This document shows, one piece after another, positions 1 through 8,853 of a stretch of DNA of 19,705 nucleotides. Within the stretch, counting starts at the first letter, position 1; each line of letters opens with the position of its first letter. The notes beneath the pieces are model-generated. The model saw only the letters and a program-made list of their open reading frames with translations. It was not told the origin of the DNA and made no database searches. Source of the stretch: Pinguiococcus pyrenoidosus (lineage: Eukaryota > Sar > Pinguiophyceae > Pinguiochrysidales > Pinguiochrysidaceae); assembly GCA_019677205.1 (NCBI GenBank), contig JAAMXY010001870.1:1-19705 (forward strand). Direction: 5' to 3'. Made by a program: the position numbers and the translations under genes.

Positions 1-405
1 AGCCTCTCTGTAGCGGCGCTCCGATTCGACAATCGTCGGTATCGGTATCGGTATCGGACGATGTCACGAAAGAGATGAGTGGCTCTGACGAGAGGAAAAT
101 AGCACTGGAGGCGCTGCAGAAGAGGAAAGGCGGAGATGGCTTCGTGGACACGAAGCCATGAGAAGGCCGCCTCCGCTTTTCTTCTCTCGCAAGCTGTCGC
201 AGAGAGTTCTGCATCGGCGCTGAGCGGCAAATCCGCCATGGCTTTCGGTTTCGCGTCTCCAAAAGATCGGACGAGTGGAGTTTCTGCCGCAGATGTGCAA
301 GTTCTTTAGAGCTGCTTCGGCATATTGCTGCTTCGCGTCGACTGTTTCGCGCCCATTGACGTTTTTCTTGACCGTGTAGACGGCTTTGCAAGGTCGCTCG
401 TGAGA
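1..405 (+). other. 5' leader / upstream region of the coiled-coil gene
   Basis: This stretch precedes the first in-frame ATG (406) of the coiled-coil gene. It holds three copies of CGGTAT in tandem (37-54), a short upstream open frame (75-161, 28 codons, beginning MSGSDERK) and a perfect inverted repeat (136-159). The frame of the main gene stays open back to a TTG at 325, which is not a credible eukaryotic start. An upstream exon cannot be excluded: a pyrimidine-rich run ends in AG at 390-391. I see no other gene here. Confidence 0.5.
136..159. repeat. Perfect 11-bp inverted repeat (hairpin/cruciform)
   Basis: The arms ATGGCTTCGTG (136-146) and CACGAAGCCAT (149-159) are exact reverse complements with two bases between them. 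As RNA this gives a stem of about 10 bp closed by a four-base loop. It lies in the presumed leader of the downstream gene and inside the upstream open frame 75-161. Confidence 0.8.
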
Positions 406-2037
406 ATGCAGGGCGTTCAAGCACTGCGTCGCCATGCGAAGGCTTTGCGCGATCAGGAAACCGCGGTGCACGCGCTGGAAAACGGCTCGGCCGAGCGGCT
501 TCTCAAGGCGATTCCGTCTGCTTTGGAGGCCCTGGTCAAGGAGTCCAGCTACGTGAAGATGCTGCTCGACCAAGAGGGCGTGGACAGCGCGGGGAGCTTC
601 GAGGAGATGCGACTTCGGCAGCCAAGCACGGCGGAGGAAGAGTCCAGGATGCGCAGCATGGTCACGCGGAAGCTCCTGACGCTCAAGGCGGATTTGCGTG
701 CCTTGGCGAGCTTGTCTGCCTTGTATATGTATGACCATGCGCAAGAGAAGCGGACGGATCTGCCGCCGCGAGATGAGCTCAGTGGCCGGCACCGCGCCTT
801 GCTTGAGGAAGTCTTCGGCGCAGACAAGCTGTGGATCGTCGATCCGGAGATGCAGGAGGATGCTCTGACCCGCTTGGAGGGCAAGGCTGACAACATCGGC
901 CCATGGGACCTGCTGCGCATCGCCATTGGACTGCAGGAGCTCCAGGCAGAAGCGCAGGCGGAGCTGGTGGCGGTCCTCAGTGCTCGTCGCACTGAGCTGG
1001 ACGCCACCCTGGGAATCAGCGCCGAAGCTGTCCTCCGCGACGGCAACATGGCGGAAGATGAGTTGAAGAGTCAGCGACCGCTGCGGAGTCAACGAGGCCT
1101 GGCGGAGGTTCAGAGCGCTTCTCAGCATGTGCGGGCGTACGAGAGGTTCCTGCGAGGCCACGAGCATCTCGTGGGCCTCATGACGGCGTTGCGGGCGTAC
1201 AGAGACGGCGTGAAAGCAATGGAAGTCGTCAACGTGCTCCGACAGCAGATCACCGACCTTCGCAAGGAGAATCGGAAGCTGACCAATGTGATACGGACCC
1301 GCGACAAGAACCTCGAAGAGATGCTGGACTCCTCGAAAGCGAGCACCGCTCAGATCCGGACCAGGCGGATGCTCGATGACGCCTTGAAGGAAAAGGACGC
1401 GCTGCTGGAAGCGCTGCGGCGGCAGCAGTCGCAGTGCGCAAGCTTCAAAGTGGAGAACAACCGGCTGAGAGACGAGGCGGCTGCGTATGCATACAAGGTC
1501 GAGGAGCGGAACGCCGTCATCGTCCAGAATGGCAGACGCGTGGGCAAGGCGCTGGCCGAAGCGAGACGGAAGTCCGCCGAGGTCGAGGCGGCCGTCACCG
1601 ATCTGCGCATCAATCAGGACCTTCTTTCCAGCGTGCTCCGCAAAGCCAAGCACGACAGCCAAGGCGTGCAGCTGATGCTTGAAGAGCAGCGCAAGGTGCA
1701 TGCGAGGGATCGTGCCGAAATGGAGAAGTGGAACAGAGACCGTTTGGAGGTCGACGTCGAGGCGCGTCGGCGATTGAAGATGATGAAGGTTGCCGCGGCA
1801 GCGGCCCTCGCGGCGCAAGATTGTGAAAAAGAAGCGCGTCACCACGCCCAGCAATGCGAGAAAGAGAAGCGGGATGCGATGGATGAGCTGGAGAGGGTCA
1901 CAGAGCTCCACGAGTCGGCCCTGGAGAGGATCGACGAGCAGCGGGAGGACCTGGCCACTAAGGAACGCCGGATTGCGGAGCTGGTGAGGGAAGGGCATCT
2001 TCTTCGAGCACGCCTGGCAGCACGGACGGGTGCTTGA
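406..2037 (+). CDS. Coiled-coil protein of unknown function
   Basis: Single open frame of 543 residues from the first in-frame ATG (406, reading MQGVQALRRHAKALRD) to TGA at 2035-2037. The N-terminal half is helical and mixed, with short hydrophobic patches near residue 100. From about residue 275 to the end it is almost continuously charged and heptad-like (for example RQQITDLRKENRKL), ending in a strongly E/K/R/Q-rich segment, so a long coiled coil is expected. I see no signal peptide, membrane segment or catalytic motif. Such proteins are usually cytoskeletal, centriolar/flagellar or tethering factors, but nothing here decides between these. The 3' end converges on the MFS gene. No internal intron is needed. 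The start is the least certain part, since an extra 5' exon is possible. Confidence 0.72.
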   Translation: MQGVQALRRHAKALRDQETAVHALENGSAERLLKAIPSALEALVKESSYVKMLLDQEGVDSAGSFEEMRLRQPSTAEEESRMRSMVTRKLLTLKADLRALASLSALYMYDHAQEKRTDLPPRDELSGRHRALLEEVFGADKLWIVDPEMQEDALTRLEGKADNIGPWDLLRIAIGLQELQAEAQAELVAVLSARRTELDATLGISAEAVLRDGNMAEDELKSQRPLRSQRGLAEVQSASQHVRAYERFLRGHEHLVGLMTALRAYRDGVKAMEVVNVLRQQITDLRKENRKLTNVIRTRDKNLEEMLDSSKASTAQIRTRRMLDDALKEKDALLEALRRQQSQCASFKVENNRLRDEAAAYAYKVEERNAVIVQNGRRVGKALAEARRKSAEVEAAVTDLRINQDLLSSVLRKAKHDSQGVQLMLEEQRKVHARDRAEMEKWNRDRLEVDVEARRRLKMMKVAAAAALAAQDCEKEARHHAQQCEKEKRDAMDELERVTELHESALERIDEQREDLATKERRIAELVREGHLLRARLAARTGA

Positions 2038-2366
2038 TGCTGGGGTGAGCCTCTGACACAACGTGAGAGGATACGTGGGTCACACCCAGCATGGGAGGTA
2101 TGATTCGCAGTGGATCAGAGATGCGACGGAGAAGGAGTACGGAGAAGGACGAAGCCGCTTTCGAGGCTTGCAAAGCAAGAGACCAAAACAAAGGATTCGG
2201 ACCTTCGTCGAGACGAATCGCCTTACGTACACGTCCTCATCTGCACATGATCGATCTTTGTACACTTGAGAGATCTTTATTCACACGTCTGTGGCAAGCA
2301 AAGCTGCTCGACAGTGCAGAACAACGCTATCAGCATAGAACGACGAAGGGTCTGCCGGCCACTAGG
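2038..2366. other. Tail-to-tail intergenic region with possible poly(A) signal
   Basis: This region lies between the stop of the coiled-coil gene (+) and the stop of the MFS gene (-). On the minus strand an AATAAA hexamer reads at 2281-2276, about 85 bases past the MFS stop, in the right place for a polyadenylation signal. The other genes here lack an equally clear hexamer (only ATTAAA at 7300-7305 after the C69 gene), so the assignment is tentative. No coding potential was recognised. Confidence 0.35.
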
Positions 2367-4074
2367 CTACCGGCTGTCCGAGCCGTTGGGGCTGTCGATG
2401 TCCCATTCTTGCTCTTCTGCTAGAAGGGAGAAGGTGCTGCTGTCTCCCTGCGGTTCGGCAATCTTCCTAGGGCCTTCATTGCCCTTTCGAAATCGCCGAG
2501 AGATCTCCTCAAGCGACAAGTTCTTCGTTTCTGGGACGTACAGAAACACGAAGGCTGCCTCGGCGGCACAAATGGAGGAAACTAGAATGAAGAGGAGGCT
2601 GACGCCGCGCATCTGCTTCTCGTCGGAGCAGGCATCCTCGTCGGCCGGATCGGCGGTCAGTGCGCAGCCTCCGAGCCCGTTGATCGCGACTTGGGTCAAC
2701 CCGACAACCGCCGTGTTCGCCAGCCAGTTGCTGCCGATGAAGAGGCACATCGCCTTGCTGCGAAGCTCTGTGGGAATGATCTCGGTTACCACGACCCACG
2801 TCGCTGGGCCCACGCCCAGGGCGAAGCCAAAGATGTAGGCGACGAGAGCGAATATTGCGAAGACATGCAGCACGACCTCGTTCTCCACCGTCAGAATCAC
2901 GAAGCCAGCCAGCAGCAGGCTTCCCGTCATGATGCTGGTGCTGGCGAGGAGAAGTGCTCTGCGTCCCAGGTAGTCCAGGAAGCGGCTGCAAAGCACCGTG
3001 GTGGCCACGTTCGCGGCAGAGACCAGCAGCGTGCCGAGGATCGGCTCGGAAAGCCCGGCAGATCTGAAGGGCATGGTGCTGAATCCCACGACGATGTTGA
3101 CGCCGCTGAGGGCCTGGAAGACGGTCAAGCCCAGCCCAACGACTGCGACGCGGCCAAGCGCCATGACATCCATCCACGTCTGATCCCTTCGAGAGGCGGA
3201 GCGCACGCGAGCACTGGCTTGGTCGCCCAGGAAGCGCGCGTTGGAAGGCTCGTGTGGCGAACCCATCACCAGCGAGGAGGAACCTCCGGAGACGCTGTGT
3301 TGCGGGCCCTGGACGTCCCGCGCCATGCTGTGCAGCTCATCGTTCGCCGTGTCTGCATCCATGAATCTCCGAAGGACCGCTTCCGCTTCGCGGACGAAGT
3401 CCTTGCGGAGCAACCAGCGCGGGCTCTGCGGAACGTGATCGTGCAGCACCAGCTGAATCGCCGCGGGCAGCGCCAAGACGAGGTTGGCAACCTTCCACCC
3501 GTGCCGCACGTAGGAGCAAAACGCATAGCCAAGTATCGAGGACAGCAGAGAGCCGATGGCGATCATCAGCTGATGGATGGCGCCGATGCGACCGCGTTGG
3601 GCGGCAGGAGACACCTCTGCGAGTAAAGGCGACACTGCGACGCCGCTCAAGCCGACTCCGACGCCCATGACGGCTCGTCCCAGCACGATGGCGCCTCGCG
3701 AGGATATCGCGGTAAGTCCAGCAGCAAAGATGAAACCGATGTCCGAGTACAAAAGCACTCGCTTCGCGCCGTACTTCTCCAGCAGAGCTGGTGCGGAAAA
3801 CGAACTCAGCATCGCGAAGGGGTAGAGAATCGCCGAGGATAAGGTCACCCACACGCCACCCATGTTCACATCATTCTGGAGAGCGCCCACCGCCGACGCG
3901 TCGCCGGTCACGGCGTTCAGCTGCGACAAACTGTACCCAAAAAGGATCTGTCGAGATCGCAAAGTGGTCAGCGGGTCGAAAGAGCGCCTCAAGCGAGTTG
4001 GATGTGCGCACCGAGGATTGGGTCACCACAAGCACGGCGATCCAAAGCGGCCGAGGTACCGGCGGCGGAGCCAT
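2367..4074 (-). CDS. MFS sugar-transporter-family protein (two exons)
   Basis: Predicted exons on the minus strand are 4074-4012 and 3947-2367, giving 547 residues; the intron is 64 nt (GTGCGC...GACAG). The large exon alone has no ATG before the first transmembrane segment. Adding the small exon supplies ATG and a natural helix 1 (PLWIAVLVVTQSS then ILFGYSLSQLNA). Sugar-porter signatures appear in order: GRAVMGVGVG (about 111-120), PLLAEVSPAAQRGR (about 128-141), FQALSGVN after the central loop, DYLGRR, GVGPATWVVVTEIIPTELR, and VPETKNLSLEE at about 492. Twelve helices are expected, with a long cytosolic loop between helices 6 and 7 and a hydrophilic tail of about 45 residues. By family it should move a sugar or similar polyol across a membrane by facilitated diffusion or proton symport; the substrate and membrane are not readable. 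It is divergent from the C69 gene across 4075-4477. Confidence 0.88.
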
Positions 4075-4477
4075 GTTGCGCCCGGCGCGCTGCGGGAGGC
4101 GCGACGAGAGCGCGAACATGAAGCATGACGAGGATCGAACTTCGATGAACTTTCCCGCGGCGCACATTTGAATGTCTTGAGGATCGACTGCTGTGCAACT
4201 GAAGATGAAGTCCAAGGCGCACGCTCATTGGCTGACTTGTTGCCATCGCCTCCCGTGCGGCAGCGGCCGTTTCCACTATATCAATGTGAGTCTAGTATGT
4301 TGAGACTCTACAATCAAATATTTTCACATTTTTATTTTTTTTACTGTTTTGTTTTCAACGGTTTTCATCTTCAATTCAATGTTCCCGCCTCCCTTTTGGT
4401 TTTTGGGTGTTTGAGGTTGGATTTGTCTTCCGCAGCGCATTTGCTTGGCGGAGTTTAGCGCTGTGTGCGTGCCGACC
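4075..4477. promoter_or_regulatory. Head-to-head promoter region with a predicted 5'-UTR intron
   Basis: This region separates the divergent MFS (-) and C69 (+) start codons. It holds one ATTGG (4227-4231, an inverted CCAAT box), a TATATC at 4277-4282, and then a strikingly T-rich, AT-rich block (about 4311-4410) in otherwise GC-rich DNA. A consensus donor GTGAGT at 4286 and an acceptor CTTCCGCAG ending at 4435 would make this block a 150-nt intron in the leader of the C69 gene, 42 bases before its ATG. Confidence 0.45.
4286..4435 (+). other. Predicted 5'-UTR intron of the C69 gene
   Basis: It begins GTGAGTCTAG, continues through a long U-rich tract and ends TTCCGCAG. Length, base composition and both splice sites fit a spliceosomal intron. 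No coding frame is interrupted, so the support is signal quality alone. Confidence 0.45.
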
Positions 4478-7149
4478 ATGCAGTTTCTAGCTTTCGTGCT
4501 GCTGGGCAGCCTCGCCATCGCTGTTCGTGGCGGTTTGAATGAGGGCGAAGGGTGCACGAGCATCATCGTTGGGAGAGCAGCGTCGCTCTACGGCACTCCC
4601 ATGACCGGACACACGGTGCGTCGTGCTCTCTCTCTCTCTCTCTTTCCTTCTCCTCGTGATTTGAACTGCAAGCAAAATGCGTCGGCTGGTTCAGGAGTTG
4701 TGCGAAGGATAAAGATGTCTTAGCAGCTGCAGTAGACTACGCGCGGTGTATCCTGAGTATCTCACTCGCTATCAACCCCTCCCGGAACTCGGTGGACGAA
4801 ATCCTTAGGACGATTGCCTCAATTGCGACTTCCGCCTGTCGAAAGTGCCGGCAAGGGACCACGGAGAAGGCGCCATGCGGCCGATCTACTACGGAAGAGC
4901 GGCGTATCCTCGGTAGCAGTCTCCCTGGTGCGATCGCCATGCGGGGGCGGTTGACTAAAGCTGGCACTTCTAGGTATCTCGGCAAAGACTTTGGCAAGAC
5001 CTACGAGGTCGACAACACGGACACGGACTTGGTGTCGCCTCCGTGGGAAGAGGGCAAAGAGGACTTCGAGCCCATTGGATACATTCCGCAAGTTCCGCAC
5101 ACGTACGGCTACATCGATGGCAGCTACGGCATCATCAACGAGCATAACCTGGCCATCGGAGAGTCGACCTGCAGCGGCCTTCTTACGGCCAAGCCAATCC
5201 ACCGCGGAGGTACGAGGCGACGAAGCTGCTTGTGGACTTGCTCGGCATTCACATCGCGGAACGGAATGCAGGCAAGGCTCTCCTTGATGCCGTGACCCTC
5301 AGCCGAATCGCGCTGGAGCGGTGCAAGACAGCTCGGTGCGCGATCGAGACCATCGGAAGGTTGGCTGAAAAGTATGGGTTCTACGGCGCCGACGATAGCC
5401 TCGTCGAGGCAGGAGAAAGCCTGCAGATCGTGGATACCACCGAGGCGTGGATCTTCCATATCCTTGCCGACGATACGGGTGCCAGCGCCGTCTGGGCGGC
5501 CCAGCGAGTCCCTGACAGGCACATCTCGGTGGTCGCGAACTCCTTCGTCATCCGAGAGATCGACCTCAAGGACAAGGCGAACTTCATGGCAAGCAAGAAC
5601 CTCCAGCAAGTTGCGCAGCGCGCAGGTACCGCCCGTTGCTCTTTTTCTCCTTCTCTCGCTCGCTCGCTTCCTGTCTCATGCCTTTCACCAGAAAGCCTCC
5701 TACTTCACTTCACCGGTTCTATGCATCTGACACGATAGGTCTCTGGCCACGGCCCGGCTACACGAATGGACACCACGGCTACGGGTACTTCTGGCAGCAA
5801 AACTTCGACTGGACCGGTGCATTTGCGCAGGACCGTGGCGATCTATCGACCTACGCAACTCGTCGCGTCTGGCGGGTCTTCACGCTGGCGGCGCCGAGCA
5901 AGTACACCGCGAAATGGCCCTACCCGGGCACCATCAGTCCCCACACCACGGTCTTCGCCGACGACTACCCGTTCAGCGTGAAGCCCGACAGGAAACTCGG
6001 TGTGAGAGACGTTATGAAGATGCATCGCGATCACTACGAGGGCACACCCTTCGACATGACCAAGGGGATCGCGAGTGGTCCGTACGGCAGTCCCTCTCGC
6101 TGGGACCCCTCGGGAACGAAGGTAGGTCGGTTGCGCGGTGCCACGGCAAGAAGCTTGCGCGATGAAAGCTGCATTAATATACGCTCTGAGTATTCCACCA
6201 TCGGTGGGTGTAGACCAAAGACAACAGATTCTTGAGCGCAAGGATTGCAGGCCGATCGCCCAGCTGAAGGGAGCTCCCGAAGCGGAGTGCATGAGCGGCA
6301 TCTGATCTCCTTGAACCTTAGGGCGTCTACGGGCGGAACAACGCGATTTCGCAGGAGGAGGCATGGTCGAACACGTTCGAGCGCCCGATTTCCATGTACC
6401 GTGCGGCGTACAGCTGGGTGTCGCAAGTTCGCAACAAGAACATGACCGAGTCGGGCCTGGGCTTTGGCTTGATCTGGTTTGGCCAGTATGCGCCGCATGC
6501 GACTCAATACATCCCGGTGTACGCGATTGTTGACGAGACCCCGACGGCGCTTTCGAAGGGCTCGCACTACAAGTTCGACGAGACCGTGTCGTACTGGGTG
6601 CACGCCCTTGTCGGAAACTGGGCGAATCTCTTCTATCGCTTCATCATCAGCGACATCAGAAAGCTTCAGCACCAGCAGGAGACCGCTCGCTTCATTGAGC
6701 AGAAGCAGCTGGAGGCCGAGCTGCCGTCCTTGTTGGAAAGCGACGAGAAGATCGGGCGATCCATGGTGACCGAGGTGGTGGAAGCGTGGTCGAAGCTGGA
6801 CGTGGACACGTGGTGGGATTTCTTCAAGAAGATGGTCGCGAAGATCAAGGACGGGCAGCGCCTAGACAACTTAGAGACGCAGCGCACGTTGACGCCGAAG
6901 AAGCTGTTCTACCCACGCTGGTGGTTGGAAACCGTGGGCTTTCTGGTTGAAGAGGAGAAGGGCATAGCGGACGCGGAAGCGGGCACGCCCAAGGCGCCAA
7001 CGCTGCAGGCTTTCTATGCGGCCGGCACCAGCAGCTTCAGCGGAGCCCGCACGTGGCTTCCGACGTTCTTTGTGGGGGCCCTCGGCGTCGTGATCGGCGT
7101 CTTCATCGGCCGGCGTCAGCAGAGGGAAGGGTACTCGCCGATCGCTTGA
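4478..7149 (+). CDS. Peptidase family C69 dipeptidase, membrane-anchored (six exons)
   Basis: Predicted exons are 4478-4615, 4809-4912, 4974-5209, 5272-5625, 5739-6121 and 6322-7149, giving 680 residues; all introns are GT-AG. A signal peptide (residues 1 to about 18) is followed by [10 protein letters not shown], with Cys26 as the expected N-terminal-type nucleophile. Then come [74 protein letters not shown] and DTTEAWIFH, the standard C69 (PepD-like) series. Intron 3 (62 nt) is supported because its removal restores the conserved [19 protein letters not shown] join. Family members cleave dipeptides. The signal peptide places it in the lumen of the secretory or lysosomal system. Unusually, residues about 651-668 form a transmembrane helix followed by a 12-residue basic tail ending GYSPIA. 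Intron 1 contains a (CT)9 run. Confidence 0.92.
4626..4643. repeat. (CT)9 microsatellite
   Basis: Nine CT units lie inside intron 1 of the C69 gene, a few bases after the donor. This is a simple repeat with no sign of function beyond adding to the pyrimidine-rich intron. Confidence 0.9.
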
Positions 7150-7385
7150 CGGCTTAGCTCGCCGACATATGGGGAAATTACCGGCTGATTTCTGCATCGG
7201 GGACACACTGGGATGCCAGGCCAGGTACTGAGGAAGAGGAGGAAGAAGAAGGGATCACAGCTTGTTCCTTGGAAGTCTTCTTTCTTGCGTCTCGATTCCA
7301 TTAAAGTTTACTAAGCTCCGATCTGCGAGGGGCTCCCGGCGCCCCGAATGCATAACACCGCGGCAAAACTGCGACGTAGAGAATC
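7150..7385. other. Tail-to-tail intergenic region
   Basis: This short gap lies between the C69 stop (+) and the stop of the four-helix membrane protein (-). It contains a purine-rich GAGGAAGAGG-type run (about 7229-7252) and an ATTAAA at 7300-7305 that could serve as a weak poly(A) signal for the C69 transcript. Nothing else was recognised. Confidence 0.4.
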
Positions 7386-8078
7386 TCAGCAGCGTCCGAG
7401 GACAAGGGTACTGCCCAGCTGCATCACCTCGAACCACTGGCCCAGTATCAACGCGACCACGACGAGGGTGACCGTCGACCACACATATCTGTACTGGCGA
7501 AGCTCGATCTTCAGCCACATCGAGCAGCAGAATGCGATGGAGAAGGTCGCGAGGCATCCCACGAACGAGCGCCAGCCGGAGATCCGGTACTTCTCCGTGG
7601 CCTCAAAGAAGGCGATGTAGCGGTCGTCCATGTTCATCCCGAGCGCTCTTTTGGCATACTGCTGGATGAGGGTGAAGAGCACGGTCGTGTACGCGCCCGC
7701 AAGGACGCTCACGCAGATGCATGTCAGAAAGACGACGGAGATGAGTCGATCTTCTCGACGCTCCGAACGGAGAGAGAGGGCCGTGAAGAGTCGCAGCGAG
7801 GCGTTCATGATCAAAGCTGCGACGACCGCATATGTGTTCAGTCCTTCCAGTCGCACTCGTGCTCGCGGCAGGGACACCAGGAGGTCCTCCGCGGGCAGCA
7901 CCCAACGCTTGGTGCGAACGTTCGGCGCACGGGACGTGGCCAGACCCGGACTGCGCCTCCAGGCCGTGCCTGCCTGGCCAATGCGCCGGACCTGAAACGC
8001 CTGCGTCGTCGCCATGAACAGCAAGAGCGGCAAGAAGAAGCGCGAGGCTCCCATCCCGGTCTCCAGGCGTCCTCGCAT
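7386..8078 (-). CDS. Four-helix membrane protein with plastid-type leader
   Basis: Single open frame of 230 residues from ATG at 8078. A second ATG at 8054 (residue 9, MGASRFF) would place the signal peptide right at the N-terminus and is equally likely. The hydrophobic leader FFLPLLLFMATTQA ends at a predicted cleavage site before Phe28 (TTQA then FQVRR). It is followed by about 30 residues rich in R, S, T, A and G with no acidic residue. That layout matches bipartite plastid presequences of algae with complex plastids, which is established for the group but inferred here. Four membrane segments follow at about 80-101, 113-138, 172-191 and 200-219, with a hydrophilic loop (140-170) between the second and third. 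I do not recognise the family and assign no function. It is divergent from the RRM gene. Confidence 0.75.
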   Translation of the reverse strand: MRGRLETGMGASRFFLPLLLFMATTQAFQVRRIGQAGTAWRRSPGLATSRAPNVRTKRWVLPAEDLLVSLPRARVRLEGLNTYAVVAALIMNASLRLFTALSLRSERREDRLISVVFLTCICVSVLAGAYTTVLFTLIQQYAKRALGMNMDDRYIAFFEATEKYRISGWRSFVGCLATFSIAFCCSMWLKIELRQYRYVWSTVTLVVVALILGQWFEVMQLGSTLVLGRC

Positions 8079-8370
8079 CCGATCAGGCTAGCAAGGAAGC
8101 AGCAGCAACGCCCTGCCAAACGTCGGGGCTCCGCCGCGGAGCGCGCCACCTTCCCTATGATCCCACGAGTCCCTGACGACAGATGGCACCAATCTCCTGG
8201 AATGCACCCCCCGTCGACGTACGTGCAAGCAGCTCCGCTCCGCTGAGAGTCTGGGCGGCACACCTCTTTTGTGCGCCGCGCGCCAGGTGAGAGGGGGGAA
8301 GCGAGAACAAAGCGCTCGACAGGTCCGGAAATCCAGTCCGGGATTCGGGACAGACGGACGTGGTTGACTG

Positions 8371-8380
8371 ATGACGTCAT
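8371..8380. promoter_or_regulatory. CRE-like palindrome ATGACGTCAT
   Basis: A perfect 10-bp palindrome contains TGACGTCA, the classical full site bound by bZIP factors of the CREB/ATF type. It sits about 290 bases upstream of the membrane-protein start and 475 upstream of the RRM start. Binding is inferred from the motif only. Confidence 0.45.
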
Positions 8381-8443
8381 TCGCAGCTTCGGCCGATCAA
8401 TGAGGATCGAGATTCAACCCCGTTTTGGGTATGACTGAGCACG

Positions 8444-8685
8444 ATTGGTGATGTTTAGATTCTTTCGTATATTAGCCAATGGCCGCACCGGATATTCCTC
8501 GCTGGCGCCGCTGATTGGCACTTGGTTTCAAAGTATTTAAACGGAGCCCAAGTTCAACAATCGCGTGCTTCGGAGGCGCTTGGCCGCTCGCGATTGGCTC
8601 GCTGCTCCGCGCAAGGCCCACGGCCAATCGCAGCCATGGAAGCACTGCGCAACTTCAGTTCCGAAAATCGCCCTTGTCGGCCAAT
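8444..8685. promoter_or_regulatory. Cluster of six CCAAT boxes
   Basis: ATTGG occurs at 8444-8448, 8514-8518 and 8593-8597, and CCAAT at 8476-8480, 8624-8628 and 8681-8685: six in about 240 bases, three in each orientation. CCAAT is the known site of the trimeric NF-Y factor in eukaryotes. The last three lie beyond the TATTTAAA at 8534, so some may be downstream of the transcription start. Confidence 0.5.
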
Positions 8686-8853
8686 CCCGCGTAGGATCCA
8701 GGCCCGCCCAGCGCTCCTGGAGTCAATCCTAGCTTCCGGTTTGAAGCATTTGAATTCCAAAACTTGCGTGGGTGGTCAGTGGCTGCCCGCTGTCGGCCTC
8801 GCAGCTTCGCGCGCGGGTTGGGCGCGGCGCTGGAGCGCTGTACGGTAGCAAGC

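Larger units (their letters stand above)
8079..8853. promoter_or_regulatory. Head-to-head promoter region, CCAAT-rich
   Basis: This region separates the membrane-protein (-) and RRM (+) starts. It contains a 10-bp palindrome with a CRE core (8371-8380), seven CCAAT/ATTGG pentamers (8189 and six between 8444 and 8685) and a TATTTAAA (8534-8541) that could act as a TATA-like element. Open frames here are short and have no recognisable product. Part of 8540-8853 is probably the RRM gene leader. Confidence 0.5.

Noticed and set aside
64-2061. 665-residue open frame on the minus strand opposite the coiled-coil gene
   Set aside because: It is an antisense shadow. The plus frame has coiled-coil composition and a natural ATG; the minus reading is Leu/His/Arg-rich with no domain, which is expected opposite a GC-rich helical gene.
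2691-3626. 311-residue plus-strand frame opposite the MFS gene
   Set aside because: It is antisense to clear sugar-transporter motifs and its own translation is low-complexity and charged, without family resemblance.
7838-8380. 180-residue minus frame overlapping the four-helix protein start
   Set aside because: It is Arg/Ser/Cys-rich, in another frame, with no hydrophobic helices. It may include leader sequence but not a second protein.
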